A stretch of DNA of 64,000 nucleotides, from positions 1,674,001 to 1,738,000 of the forward strand of contig NZ_CP070502.1 of the NCBI RefSeq assembly GCF_018309085.1, read 5' to 3'. The notes under the pieces are model-generated. The model saw nothing but the letters and a program-made list of their open reading frames with translations. It was not told the origin of the DNA and made no database searches. Both the position numbers and the translations under genes were made by a program. This document shows, piece by piece, positions 32,962 to 40,826 of the stretch. The stretch's first letter is position 1; each line of letters begins with the position of its first letter. Origin of the DNA: Sporosarcina sp. Marseille-Q4063. Its GTDB lineage: Bacteria; Bacillota; Bacilli; Bacillales_A; Planococcaceae.

Positions 32962-33879
32962 CTATAACCACCATTTTTCTTGTGGAATTAAAATAGATTT
33001 CAGCCCGAAATTACCTTCAAACCAATCTTTTATTTGTGTCTTTTTTACAAGATATTCTGATGCGGAATGTGACACACCAATGAGTGACATCGTTGTGACC
33101 TTGGCGTAATCCATCATCTTTTCATATTTTACTTTCCCATAATTATTATCAATATGGCAATGAATTTCACCTGTAATGTATGCTTGAACTCCTTTTCCTT
33201 CTGCTTCTTTCATCCAATCTACTTTATCTCCACAACCAGCAACAATAGCAACTTTATCAATATGATTTAAACGTTGCCCTTCAAAATCAATATAAGGAAG
33301 TTCAAAGATTTCCTTCAAATCATGTTCTAAATTATCAGTATTCGTCTTTTTAATATTACAAATTAAAACAAGACTATCACCATTTTCATTTTGCAAAAAA
33401 CCGTCAATAATTTTAGCATTTAATGATTTAGCAATTGAAACGCTTGTGCCTAATTGTTTGTGATAATCCAAAGGTGTATGGCAAGTATAAACAGATAACT
33501 TTTTATCTTTTATTTTATTTATGTACTCTTCTTTTATTGGGACAAAACCCCTACCCCATTTTCCATTGGGATCTCCACATTCCATTAGTAATGGGTGGTG
33601 CATAAATAATAAGTCACCTGAATTACTTTCGTCGATAAATCGTTCCAAAACCTGGTCGGTAGGAAATACCGCTAGAAAAATACGTTCTACCTCTTCGCCA
33701 CCTCGGATCATAAGCCCATTAAACAAGTCCGTAAACTCCTTTTCAAAAGCAGTTTTCCAATCAAAATGAATCGGATCATAGACACTAGGAACAAATCGAC
33801 TAAAAGCAGGGTCTTTACCAAACGATTTAATATTTAATTCTTTATTTAATTTATTTACGACTTCATTCAAAAGTACCAC
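32962..33879 (-). CDS. Nif3-like dinuclear metal centre protein
   Basis: A 305-residue protein of the NIF3/GTP cyclohydrolase I type 2-like family, which forms hexamers with two metals per subunit. Visible metal ligands are LLFMHHPLLM (two His), YTCHTPLD, and the C-terminal GVSHSASEYL (His and Glu). The function of the family is not settled. GTG start with GGAGGGGGAG upstream. Low similarity in length to the typical 370-residue Bacillus form: the inserted PII-like domain looks shortened. Confidence 0.85.
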   Translation of the reverse strand: MVLLNEVVNKLNKELNIKSFGKDPAFSRFVPSVYDPIHFDWKTAFEKEFTDLFNGLMIRGGEEVERIFLAVFPTDQVLERFIDESNSGDLLFMHHPLLMECGDPNGKWGRGFVPIKEEYINKIKDKKLSVYTCHTPLDYHKQLGTSVSIAKSLNAKIIDGFLQNENGDSLVLICNIKKTNTDNLEHDLKEIFELPYIDFEGQRLNHIDKVAIVAGCGDKVDWMKEAEGKGVQAYITGEIHCHIDNNYGKVKYEKMMDYAKVTTMSLIGVSHSASEYLVKKTQIKDWFEGNFGLKSILIPQEKWWL

Positions 33880-33944
33880 ATCTCTCCCCCTCCTAACTAT
33901 TAGTGTATGAAGAATAGCAAAAAGAATTTTACCTTAAAAACGTA

Positions 33945-34553
33945 TCAAGTAAGTAGTGGTTTTATATTCAATAATCCATTATCAACTGATGTCTCTATAT
34001 AACCAACTATCTGATTAAACGTAAATACATTAAGTTGTTCATTAATAACTTCCTGATCGTACTCCATATCGCATAATACATAAGGAATGAATTTTTCAAC
34101 ATCTTTGGACTTAACCTCTTGCAAATCCAAAATTGTAGGAAGAGAACTGAGCATTTTTCTTAATTCATCTGTAAAACCGTAGTGTTCTAATAACTTTCCA
34201 TTCAGTAATTGAAAATCATTATGGTATAAATTAAGCGTTTCATTATTAGCTTCTATCCTGTTTTTCAACCAAGGAAGATAAAAGCCTTTCAGCCATATAT
34301 CATCAGCTATTAAATGTGTAAAGTACCCCAATATGTAATGACTTTCTACGTGCGAACTATATTTATGCAAAAATCCTTTATAATCAACGCTTCTTGAATA
34401 ATCTTGTACTTCACCTATAAAGAAATGCGACGAGTCTTTAGTTCTGACAGCATCTGGAGCAATGCCCCCAAATAAAAATGCTGTTCTATCTTCTATCGAC
34501 AGACATTCTGCAATTCTATTAGCAATAACCAAGTGCATGATTCTTGACCCCAT
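33945..34553 (-). CDS. zinc-dependent phospholipase C-like hydrolase
   Basis: A 202-residue helical protein. Conserved features of the zinc-dependent phospholipase C-like fold are SRIMHLVIANRIAE, FGGIAPDAVRTKDSSHFF and SHYILGYFTHLIADDIWL, providing several His and Asp ligands. There is no signal peptide, so it is unlikely to be a secreted toxin and is more like the cytoplasmic hydrolases of this family. The ATG at 34553 is preferred over the GTG at 34565. Confidence 0.75.
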   Translation of the reverse strand: MGSRIMHLVIANRIAECLSIEDRTAFLFGGIAPDAVRTKDSSHFFIGEVQDYSRSVDYKGFLHKYSSHVESHYILGYFTHLIADDIWLKGFYLPWLKNRIEANNETLNLYHNDFQLLNGKLLEHYGFTDELRKMLSSLPTILDLQEVKSKDVEKFIPYVLCDMEYDQEVINEQLNVFTFNQIVGYIETSVDNGLLNIKPLLT

Positions 34554-34670
34554 AATTTCACTCACCCTTCAATAATCTTCATAGCAATTCTGACTACTTG
34601 TCATCAGGCTTTTCCCCATTTTCTTTGAATATCTATGTAAGGTCCTCAAAATATTGAAAATCCTTTATTA

Positions 34671-35213
34671 CTATTTCCATAAACGTTTATATTGAACATT
34701 GTTTCGAGAAATTTTCAATAGATACACGTCTGGATTACTCAAACTTTTCCATTGCTCAAAAGCAAAATTCTTATCATAGTGATTTAATAATAAGGAGATA
34801 ATCCCTCCGTGGGCCACGATAATCGTATTTTCAGAATAACTTTCCACAATATCATTTACAACCTCTACAATTCGATTCATGGCTTCGTTACTGGATTCTC
34901 CATCTTCATACTTTATATCCATATCGATGAATGTTGCCTCTAATTTTTCCATCCAATCTGTGAAAAAGATGGAACTTAGTTCACGTTCGGTTAATCGGTT
35001 ATCCGTCTCAATTTCTATCTTCTTATTCTCCGCAAAAGGCTTTATCGTTTGAATAGCTCGCAAGAATGGACTGGAAATGACTCTATCAACCTTTATATCA
35101 GATAAAAAGTCAGACAGTTCACTTGCTTGGATTAATCCTCTTTCTGTTAATGGTGAATCAGAGGATTGTCCCTCTGATTCACAATGCCTAATCAAATAGA
35201 TGCTTGTTTCCAC
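34671..35213 (-). CDS. histidine phosphatase family protein
   Basis: A 180-residue protein with YLIRHCESEGQ (phospho-acceptor His in an RHC variant of RHG), SSPFLRAIQTIKPF, LTERELSS and IIVAHGGIISLLL (second His). The full set of catalytic residues is present. The GTG at 35213 follows AAGGGGG at 8 bases. It lies 19 bases downstream of a NUDIX gene in the same direction, so they are probably co-transcribed. Confidence 0.85.
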   Translation of the reverse strand: METSIYLIRHCESEGQSSDSPLTERGLIQASELSDFLSDIKVDRVISSPFLRAIQTIKPFAENKKIEIETDNRLTERELSSIFFTDWMEKLEATFIDMDIKYEDGESSNEAMNRIVEVVNDIVESYSENTIIVAHGGIISLLLNHYDKNFAFEQWKSLSNPDVYLLKISRNNVQYKRLWK

Positions 35214-35232
35214 CCTAATTACCCCCTTCAAA

Positions 35233-35670
35233 CTACTTCAATGAGAGTCTTCTCCTCAATGACAACTCCGCAAGTTCAATATTCCTTTTCAAATACACTG
35301 GTAATTCAGAGTGAGATATTATTTGATCTGTACTAAACCAAATAACACCATCAACCTCATCAGGACTTTTTGCATAAGCCTCACCTGATTCATGTTCACA
35401 AAGAAAAACTATATCTACCACATTCAGTCCTGAATCCGTAACAAATGAAGAGCTATTTACATATTCAAGGTCTTTAACCTTAATCCCAACCTCTTCAAGT
35501 ATTTCACGCTCAAGCGTCCTTTCAAGGATATCTGATGAATCTCCTTCAAATTCAACTTTACCGCCAACTAATGAAAGAGTTCCTCCTGCATGCTCCTCTT
35601 TTAAACTCCGTTCTATTAATAGCCACTTTCCATTCTTATAAATTGCACCTTCCACATTTACGATAATCAT
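35233..35670 (-). CDS. NUDIX hydrolase
   Basis: A 145-residue NUDIX protein starting MIIVNVEGAIYKNGKWLLIE. The NUDIX box ends REILEEVGI, but the first half (GGKVEFEGDSSDILERTLE) has a two-residue insertion relative to the consensus, so the usual G-x5-E-x7-R spacing is altered. GGAGG lies 7 bases before the ATG. A truncated and mutated second copy lies at 60791-61098 with very high DNA similarity, showing a past duplication. Confidence 0.83.
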   Translation of the reverse strand: MIIVNVEGAIYKNGKWLLIERSLKEEHAGGTLSLVGGKVEFEGDSSDILERTLEREILEEVGIKVKDLEYVNSSSFVTDSGLNVVDIVFLCEHESGEAYAKSPDEVDGVIWFSTDQIISHSELPVYLKRNIELAELSLRRRLSLK

Positions 35671-35857
35671 TTTATTACCTCCACCCAATATTTTTAGAAT
35701 GCAAAAGGGCAACAATGATTCAATTAGGTTGTTGTTTTAAATAATTGCACCAGTTAAAAAGACCCTAACCTAGCCGGAAACCGTAAGGCTTATCATCTGT
35801 ACATAGCGTTTATTATTGTTTAAAAGACGAGATCGCTGTTAAATTAGCCCCGTTAGC

Positions 35858-36346
35858 TTAATAAGAGTATAAATTTGTTTTCCCTTCATATGAATAATGC
35901 TTAGCTAAGAATTCATCTAAAATAACTCTATGACTTTTAACAATGTTTTTCGGTAATTCATTAGGGTAAAAGAAATCAAATGTTATGGATTCAGATTTAT
36001 CTATGATTAAATCCCCTTCAAAACCCTCTGAGTAATAAGCAACTGTAACAACATAGAACTCGTCACCATTTTCCGCTTTTATATAATTCTGTGGTCCTGA
36101 ATAGACGTTTATTAGGTTCAGCTTATCAACCTTTAGACCAGTCTCTTCCATTATTTCACGTCTAGCGACATCTTCAGTAGATTCTCCTAATTCCATTAGT
36201 CCGCCTGTAATTCCCCAAGCACCATGCGGAAACTTTCGTTGTTGTAATAACAACCTTCCCATTTCATCAACAATAACTGTTACAGAACCTACAAATATCA
36301 AAGGTCTATGTCCAACTACTTCTCTTAAATCTTTTATATATCCCAT
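35858..36346 (-). CDS. NUDIX hydrolase
   Basis: A 162-residue NUDIX protein with a canonical box GGLMELGESTEDVARREIME followed by ETGL. It begins MGYIKDLREVVGHRPLIFVG, the start of the MutT/ADP-ribose type that Bacillus genomes carry in several copies. Substrate unknown. AAAGGAG lies 9 bases before the ATG at 36346. Confidence 0.88.
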   Translation of the reverse strand: MGYIKDLREVVGHRPLIFVGSVTVIVDEMGRLLLQQRKFPHGAWGITGGLMELGESTEDVARREIMEETGLKVDKLNLINVYSGPQNYIKAENGDEFYVVTVAYYSEGFEGDLIIDKSESITFDFFYPNELPKNIVKSHRVILDEFLAKHYSYEGKTNLYSY

Positions 36347-36626
36347 AATTAATATCTCCTTTAGAATCACTATCCTACTCCGTTGTTTAAGATTACTATT
36401 TCATAAACATATACATATATTTTACCATATATTCGAAAGATTCTATATAAGTTGGAATAATAAAGTATTTCTGATAATGAAAGAATGGAAAGTCGATAAA
36501 AAACAGATAAGACAAGGACTTGCACGAAAAACACCCAGAAATCGTTAACGATGATAAAAGTTTCATACAATACTAGTGGGCACCCAACATTAAGCTATTT
36601 AATTCAAATTTTATTATTCTACCTAT

Positions 36627-36675
36627 AAAAAACTGTGTAAGTAAGAGCCCAACGTATGCTCTCTCACTTACACAG
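36627..36675 (-). terminator. intrinsic terminator of the merR-SRPBCC operon
   Basis: CTGTGTAAGT...ACTTACACAG outer stem with GAG / CTC inside, followed on the minus strand by TTTTTT. It lies one base after the stop at 36677. Confidence 0.88.
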
Positions 36676-36676
36676 A

Positions 36677-37144
36677 TTATATTACACTCTTTGAAATTTT
36701 CATTGCTTCCTCTTTCACTTTTTGCATAAACTCTTTTACAACTTTATTATTGCTTTTCTCACTGCCTAGCTTCAACATTGCCCTTCCTACAAAATTAACT
36801 CCCCTGTTTCTTCCTTCATAAATAAATTTCGTCTGTGTATCACTAATTTTAAGCAATTTAAAAGAAAGAGTGATTTCAAAGGCTTTTCCTAAAACAAAAC
36901 TTATTTTCTTATGTTTTTTGTCTTCAAGGTTTTCATACGCTAATGTTTCTACAATGTAGGTTTCAATGCGTTTTCCTTCACGATACTTTTGTTGATGTTT
37001 TGCCCCAACTTCCTCTTCCGTCTTTTCAATTAATGTATGTTCCTCCACTTTAGGCATAATTTTCTTGATGTTTTTATCCAAAAATAAGCTCCATACATTT
37101 TCAATATTTGTCTCAATAATAGTTTCTTCTTTCCATTGAATCAT
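36677..37144 (-). CDS. SRPBCC (START-like) family protein
   Basis: A 155-residue protein with the alpha/beta helix-grip fold pattern: IQWKEETIIETNIENVWSLF, then strands ending in the long C-terminal helix NNKVVKEFMQKVKEEAMK. Such proteins bind hydrophobic ligands. Its start codon overlaps the stop of the upstream MerR-type gene (ATGA), so the two are translationally coupled. The regulator may respond to the ligand handled by this protein. Confidence 0.75.
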   Translation of the reverse strand: MIQWKEETIIETNIENVWSLFLDKNIKKIMPKVEEHTLIEKTEEEVGAKHQQKYREGKRIETYIVETLAYENLEDKKHKKISFVLGKAFEITLSFKLLKISDTQTKFIYEGRNRGVNFVGRAMLKLGSEKSNNKVVKEFMQKVKEEAMKISKSVI

Positions 37145-37485
37145 TCGTTTTCCTCCTTCCCAGATTCAAGAAAATCATCTATCTCTTCAACTTGAATTAG
37201 AAGATCCTCTATCTGCATCTGTATATTATTTCTTTTTTGTAATAACAATCCTTCTAAATTTGCAAAAGATTCATCCTCCATTACAGAAATCATTTCCTGA
37301 ATCTTAAAACCAAACCTTCTCAACTTTCCGAGGAGTATTGCCAAAAAGTAACTTCCATCATCGTAATATCGATAGTTGTTATTTGGATCAATATAGGCAG
37401 GTTCAAGTAATTTAACTTCTGCATAGTATCGTAATGTTTCTTTACTTAACCCAGTCATCTCGGAGAAATCACTAATCTTATACAA
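37141..37485 (-). CDS. MerR family transcriptional regulator
   Basis: A 114-residue regulator: winged helix-turn-helix YKISDFSEMTGLSKETLRYY, followed by NNNYRYYDDGSYFLAILLG and a C-terminal coiled coil for dimerisation. It ends soon after the coil, so it has no large effector domain. The start is most likely TTG at 37485 with GGGAGG 7 bases upstream; the ATG at 37491 nearly touches the ribosome binding site. Followed by an overlapping SRPBCC gene. Confidence 0.85.
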   Translation of the reverse strand: MYKISDFSEMTGLSKETLRYYAEVKLLEPAYIDPNNNYRYYDDGSYFLAILLGKLRRFGFKIQEMISVMEDESFANLEGLLLQKRNNIQMQIEDLLIQVEEIDDFLESGKEENE

Positions 37486-37504
37486 TTCCATACCTCCCAC
37501 TACT

Positions 37505-37536
37505 ATAATAAACTGTAGGGTACACCACAGAGTCAA
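37505..37536 (-). promoter_or_regulatory. autoregulated MerR-type promoter
   Basis: TTGACT (37531-37536) and TATTAT (37505-37510) are separated by 20 bases. An imperfect dyad, CTGTGG...CTACAG (37513-37530), lies between them, as expected for control by the downstream MerR protein. Confidence 0.6.
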
Positions 37537-37591
37537 CACTTTTTTTGATGATATTGGAACCCTAAGTGAGGAAAAGCTTCTATTATTAAGA

Positions 37592-37623
37592 AAAGAACGA
37601 AAGGCAATTGCCCCTCGTTCTTT
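37592..37623. terminator. bidirectional terminator
   Basis: AAAGAACGA / TCGTTCTTT perfect arms with GGC-AATT-GCC inside. It lies between the MerR promoter and the MFS remnant. Confidence 0.8.
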
Positions 37624-37626
37624 ACT

Positions 37627-37821
37627 TTAAGATTCCTTCAATGCAGGTTTTCCAGCTTCAATTAAATCTTTATTCCGGCCTAGGAAAACGGCTAGTACGA
37701 TAATGAATATTCCAGTTCCTACTAGCAGCCATTCAATTTTGATAAAATCCGCAATTGGACCGAATATTAGCATCCCAAGCGGCATCATCCAAGTTGCGAT
37801 CATCCCCATTACGTCAAAAAC
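37627..37821 (-). pseudogene. MFS transporter, C-terminal remnant
   Basis: Encodes about the last 65 residues of a major facilitator efflux protein: VFDVMGMIATWMMPLGMLIF and GPIADFIKIEWLLVGTG, two membrane helices, then a charged tail. It directly follows the TGA of the isoprenoid synthase gene and is in the same frame. The upstream 340 or so residues of the transporter are gone. Confidence 0.8.
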
Positions 37822-40206
37822 TCATCGATCACGATTCACTATATAATTCAATAAATGCTTCAAAAAAGCGGTATTACGTGGTATTTCTTGCAACATTTCC
37901 ATTGCAAGACAATAATGTTCCCACATCGCTTTTTTTGCATCAGCTACACCCAGGATTGACACAAATGTTGCATTATTATTTTCAGCATCTACTCCAATCG
38001 GTTTTCCGAGTATGTTCAGATCACCTTCAACATCGAGTAGGTCATCCTTAATCTGAAATGCAATGCCGGCATGACGAGCGAATCTTTTCAAAACATTCAT
38101 TTCTAACTCATCTGCATGGGCGAGAATTGCGGGCATTATGAGAGAAGCTTCGAATGCGATACCAGTCTTATAAAAGCACATCCGATTTAATTGTTCCAGC
38201 GTCAATTGGTTCCCTCTTGAATCCAAGTCCATCGCCTGGCCCCTACACATATCCCCTACTATCCGGGACGAATATTGAATCAAGTTTAGCACCGTTTTCG
38301 AATCGAACTGGTCAAGGGATGTTTGTTCTTCAACCGCTTTTTGGGTTAGAAAAAGACCGGTTAATTCTGCTATGGCAACGTCATACACCTCATGTAATGT
38401 TTGACGCCCCCTGCGAGTGGGCGCATTATCTTGAGATGGCAGATCATCAAAGATTAAGGATGCCGTATGCATATATTCCAGTGATCTAAGAAGCGGTACG
38501 ATTGACAATTTATTTAATCCATATTCGTTAACCCCCATGACCCAAGTCATGATTGGCCTTAATCGCTTGCCATCGCTCTCCAAACTGTAATTTGCAGCAT
38601 CGATTATCGACTCTCGTGTCAATAATCCATTTTCAATTTCAGGAATAGTTAAGACATCGTTGATTTGACTGCGTACGGTTTCGATTGTCTCTAAAAAGTC
38701 TTCCCTTTCCTTCCGTTCACTCTTCAAAATTGTAATCATATGATCCCGAAGCAGTTTATCAAAGAAATCCACATCATCCGCTTTTCGAACCATATACTGG
38801 ATGACTTTATTGAATGCAGGATTTCCGGAAGCAAATAAAGTCATAATTTCGTTGTATTTTTTAGTTCCCATTCGTTTTTTAAATCGTTTCAGCCCGTTTA
38901 TTGCACGATTAAGTATCACTTCACAAGTCTTGCTATCTGAGTTATACACATTATGGATCAAATTGAAGATGACCGTCCAGTACAATTCAAAAGGATTAAT
39001 GAGATCCGAACGCTTTTCATGATAGGTTAGATAATAGGTATAAGGTGTTACCCTTCCTTCCTTTAAGTCATCAAACATATCTGCAAAATCATCCGCTAAC
39101 TGGTTATAAATGCCATATACGAATGTTCGGTTATCAAAACCTTCATCCACAGGGGCACTTATTACCGAACGAGTAATCAAACGTGAAGAAGAGGATTTTA
39201 AAATGATAGGTATATAAAGCTCTTCATTGGTGTAATTAGCATTGGACAGGTCTTTTTCACGATCCACTTCCTGGGAATTAAAAAACACATAGGACTGCTC
39301 GAAAAAATATTTTTGTGTCTCTGGCTGCTGAAGGACTTTAATATATTCAAAGGCATCTCGAAGTTCCGAATGAATAAATCGGATGAGTTCAGCGTTTATT
39401 CCAGTCCATACGCCCAATTCAGGAACAGATCCTGTGATAAGTGCGGTACGTATTAATTCAGAATATCGTTTTTTCTCTTGATCGGTTAAAACGTTGGCAT
39501 CCAAAATATCGTCAATGAATGGATATGTCAGACCATAGGAATACCCTAACCTAATCGCTTCATCAAGTTTCTGGGTACGCTCTTCCGGAGAAATCTCAGC
39601 GTCCATCTCTTCGACCACATGCAGGATTACCCCCGCTATGATTTTGATAAGTTTTCGCTTGGCTTCCTCAGCATCCATCCCCTTTGGAATATTGGAGGAA
39701 ACCAACTTTAATTTTTCCATCACCCAGATCGTGGTGGATTCAACGCCTTCCTTTTGGGCCAGTCGATATAACCCAGCCATGCTAAACGTCTCCATTTTGC
39801 CTACAGAATCTGTAGGATTGGAGTCAGTCAAGTAATTTTTCAGACTATCTACCGTACGTCGAATGCTGGACTGTGTGTTGGGTGAGTCTAAAGCTTTGCC
39901 CAAATCTCGCATGTAAATATAAGAAATGCTCCGGTCCAGATAATTATCTAGTTTACCCGAGTAATCCAGCCATTGGATGTAATTGTGATACCCTATGGAA
40001 TCAGATTTTCCCTTTCCATTCGAAAAAAAGGATACGAATGGATTTGAACGAATATGGTACATTTTCCATGACTGAATATCTTTTATCAGGGGTGCGACAT
40101 ACGCTTTTTGCAAAAGTTGTACGGAAAGTGATTCAAAATAATGAGCAGCCTCCTGCTCAGCCAATCGATAGCATGCATTTGCATTTTTTAGTAACTCTTC
40201 ATTCAT
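37822..40206 (-). CDS. large two-domain class I isoprenoid synthase (polyprenyl synthetase C-terminal domain)
   Basis: A 794-residue protein, more than twice the length of a normal prenyl diphosphate synthase. Residues about 510-785 are a trans-prenyltransferase: DGKRLRPI (about 545), first aspartate motif DDLPSQD (587-593) followed by RRGR, and second motif FQIKDDLLD (D721, D722, D725). The N-terminal 500 residues are helical and hold FIDDILD (232-236) and, 140 residues later, NQLADDFADMFDD (368-380), spaced like the two metal motifs of class I terpene synthases. The order (cyclase-like half first, prenyltransferase second) is that of fungal chimeric terpene synthases. The ATG at 40206 has GAGGT 9 bases upstream. 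Product unknown. Confidence 0.75.
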   Translation of the reverse strand: MNEELLKNANACYRLAEQEAAHYFESLSVQLLQKAYVAPLIKDIQSWKMYHIRSNPFVSFFSNGKGKSDSIGYHNYIQWLDYSGKLDNYLDRSISYIYMRDLGKALDSPNTQSSIRRTVDSLKNYLTDSNPTDSVGKMETFSMAGLYRLAQKEGVESTTIWVMEKLKLVSSNIPKGMDAEEAKRKLIKIIAGVILHVVEEMDAEISPEERTQKLDEAIRLGYSYGLTYPFIDDILDANVLTDQEKKRYSELIRTALITGSVPELGVWTGINAELIRFIHSELRDAFEYIKVLQQPETQKYFFEQSYVFFNSQEVDREKDLSNANYTNEELYIPIILKSSSSRLITRSVISAPVDEGFDNRTFVYGIYNQLADDFADMFDDLKEGRVTPYTYYLTYHEKRSDLINPFELYWTVIFNLIHNVYNSDSKTCEVILNRAINGLKRFKKRMGTKKYNEIMTLFASGNPAFNKVIQYMVRKADDVDFFDKLLRDHMITILKSERKEREDFLETIETVRSQINDVLTIPEIENGLLTRESIIDAANYSLESDGKRLRPIMTWVMGVNEYGLNKLSIVPLLRSLEYMHTASLIFDDLPSQDNAPTRRGRQTLHEVYDVAIAELTGLFLTQKAVEEQTSLDQFDSKTVLNLIQYSSRIVGDMCRGQAMDLDSRGNQLTLEQLNRMCFYKTGIAFEASLIMPAILAHADELEMNVLKRFARHAGIAFQIKDDLLDVEGDLNILGKPIGVDAENNNATFVSILGVADAKKAMWEHYCLAMEMLQEIPRNTAFLKHLLNYIVNRDR

Positions 40207-40413
40207 ACGATTCATACCTCTACTTAATGGTTTTTGATATATGTATGCGAAATAATTCAAACCAATGTTAAAATCTACACATCATCTCAGGATATTTTTT
40301 CAGCGTTACTCGTGTTACAAACATTCACGATAATACACGCTTATATACAAGCATACAAACCATAACCGTTTGTAAGTTTACAGTTTAACACGGAAATAAT
40401 GAATCGTGATATA

Positions 40414-40482
40414 TATCCGACGCATTGAGGGGGATATCCGCATATTTCATGTCTTTATCCGACAAATACTCGAGTATATCCG
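40414..40482. repeat. four TATCCG boxes at exact 21-bp spacing
   Basis: TATCCG occurs at 40414, 40435, 40456 and 40477, each 21 bases apart; the next base alternates A, C, A, C. The sequence between boxes is not conserved. Two helical turns between boxes would put all four on the same face of the DNA, as in an activator or repressor array. It lies about 210-280 bp upstream of the isoprenoid synthase start. Confidence 0.75.
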
Positions 40483-40500
40483 CAAATCATTACTTAAGAA

Positions 40501-40543
40501 AAAACAGGTGAAGAAAAACGACTCGTTTTTCTCCACCTGTTTT
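40501..40543. terminator. strong bidirectional terminator
   Basis: AAAACAGGTG / CACCTGTTTT with a continuing AGAAAAACG / CGTTTTTCT inner stem and a 3-base loop. It ends the pyrimidine operon on the minus strand. Confidence 0.85.
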
Positions 40544-40601
40544 ATTTTGGGGACTTATGGATAGCCCCTTTCACCACTTCATATTAAATTGACACACCTT
40601 C

Positions 40602-40805
40602 TTACAACAGCGTTTGTTCATGGAGCATTGCCGCTAAATATTTACGCGCTTCGGCGGTCAGAATCTGCAAACGAACTTCTTCCTGCCGTTCAAACTGGAC
40701 AAACATCCCGCTTAAATTTTCATACACATAATGGACTTTATAGCCCCTGTCTAAATAATCATCTACTTGTTTCATTTCGTCGATGCTTAGTAAATGATCC
40801 GACAT
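40602..40805 (-). CDS. small protein at the end of the pyrimidine operon
   Basis: A 67-residue protein, MSDHLLSIDEMKQVDDYLDR ... VRLQILTAEARKYLAAMLHE, mostly helical and mixed in charge. GAGGTG lies 5 bases before the ATG at 40805. It follows the NCS1 transporter gene by 21 bases and precedes the operon terminator, so it is co-transcribed with the catabolic genes. No family is recognised. It could be an accessory or regulatory subunit. Confidence 0.65.
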   Translation of the reverse strand: MSDHLLSIDEMKQVDDYLDRGYKVHYVYENLSGMFVQFERQEEVRLQILTAEARKYLAAMLHEQTLL

Positions 40806-40826
40806 ACGCACACCTCGCTTCTCTTA

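Larger units (their letters stand above)
40207..40601. other. upstream region of the isoprenoid synthase gene
   Basis: No gene is seen. The stretch holds the 21-bp TATCCG array and a strong bidirectional terminator, both listed separately, plus an AT-rich part (40270-40400) that should contain the promoter of the synthase. I cannot choose one promoter with confidence. Confidence 0.6.

Noticed and set aside
36370..36570. 66-residue minus-strand frame upstream of the NUDIX gene
   Set aside because: AT-rich leader region of the NUDIX gene, Tyr/Ile/Val-rich without a proper start; taken as promoter DNA.
40414..40482. CRISPR-like array
   Set aside because: The repeated unit is only 6 bases with 15-base spacers, far from CRISPR dimensions, and no cas genes are present.
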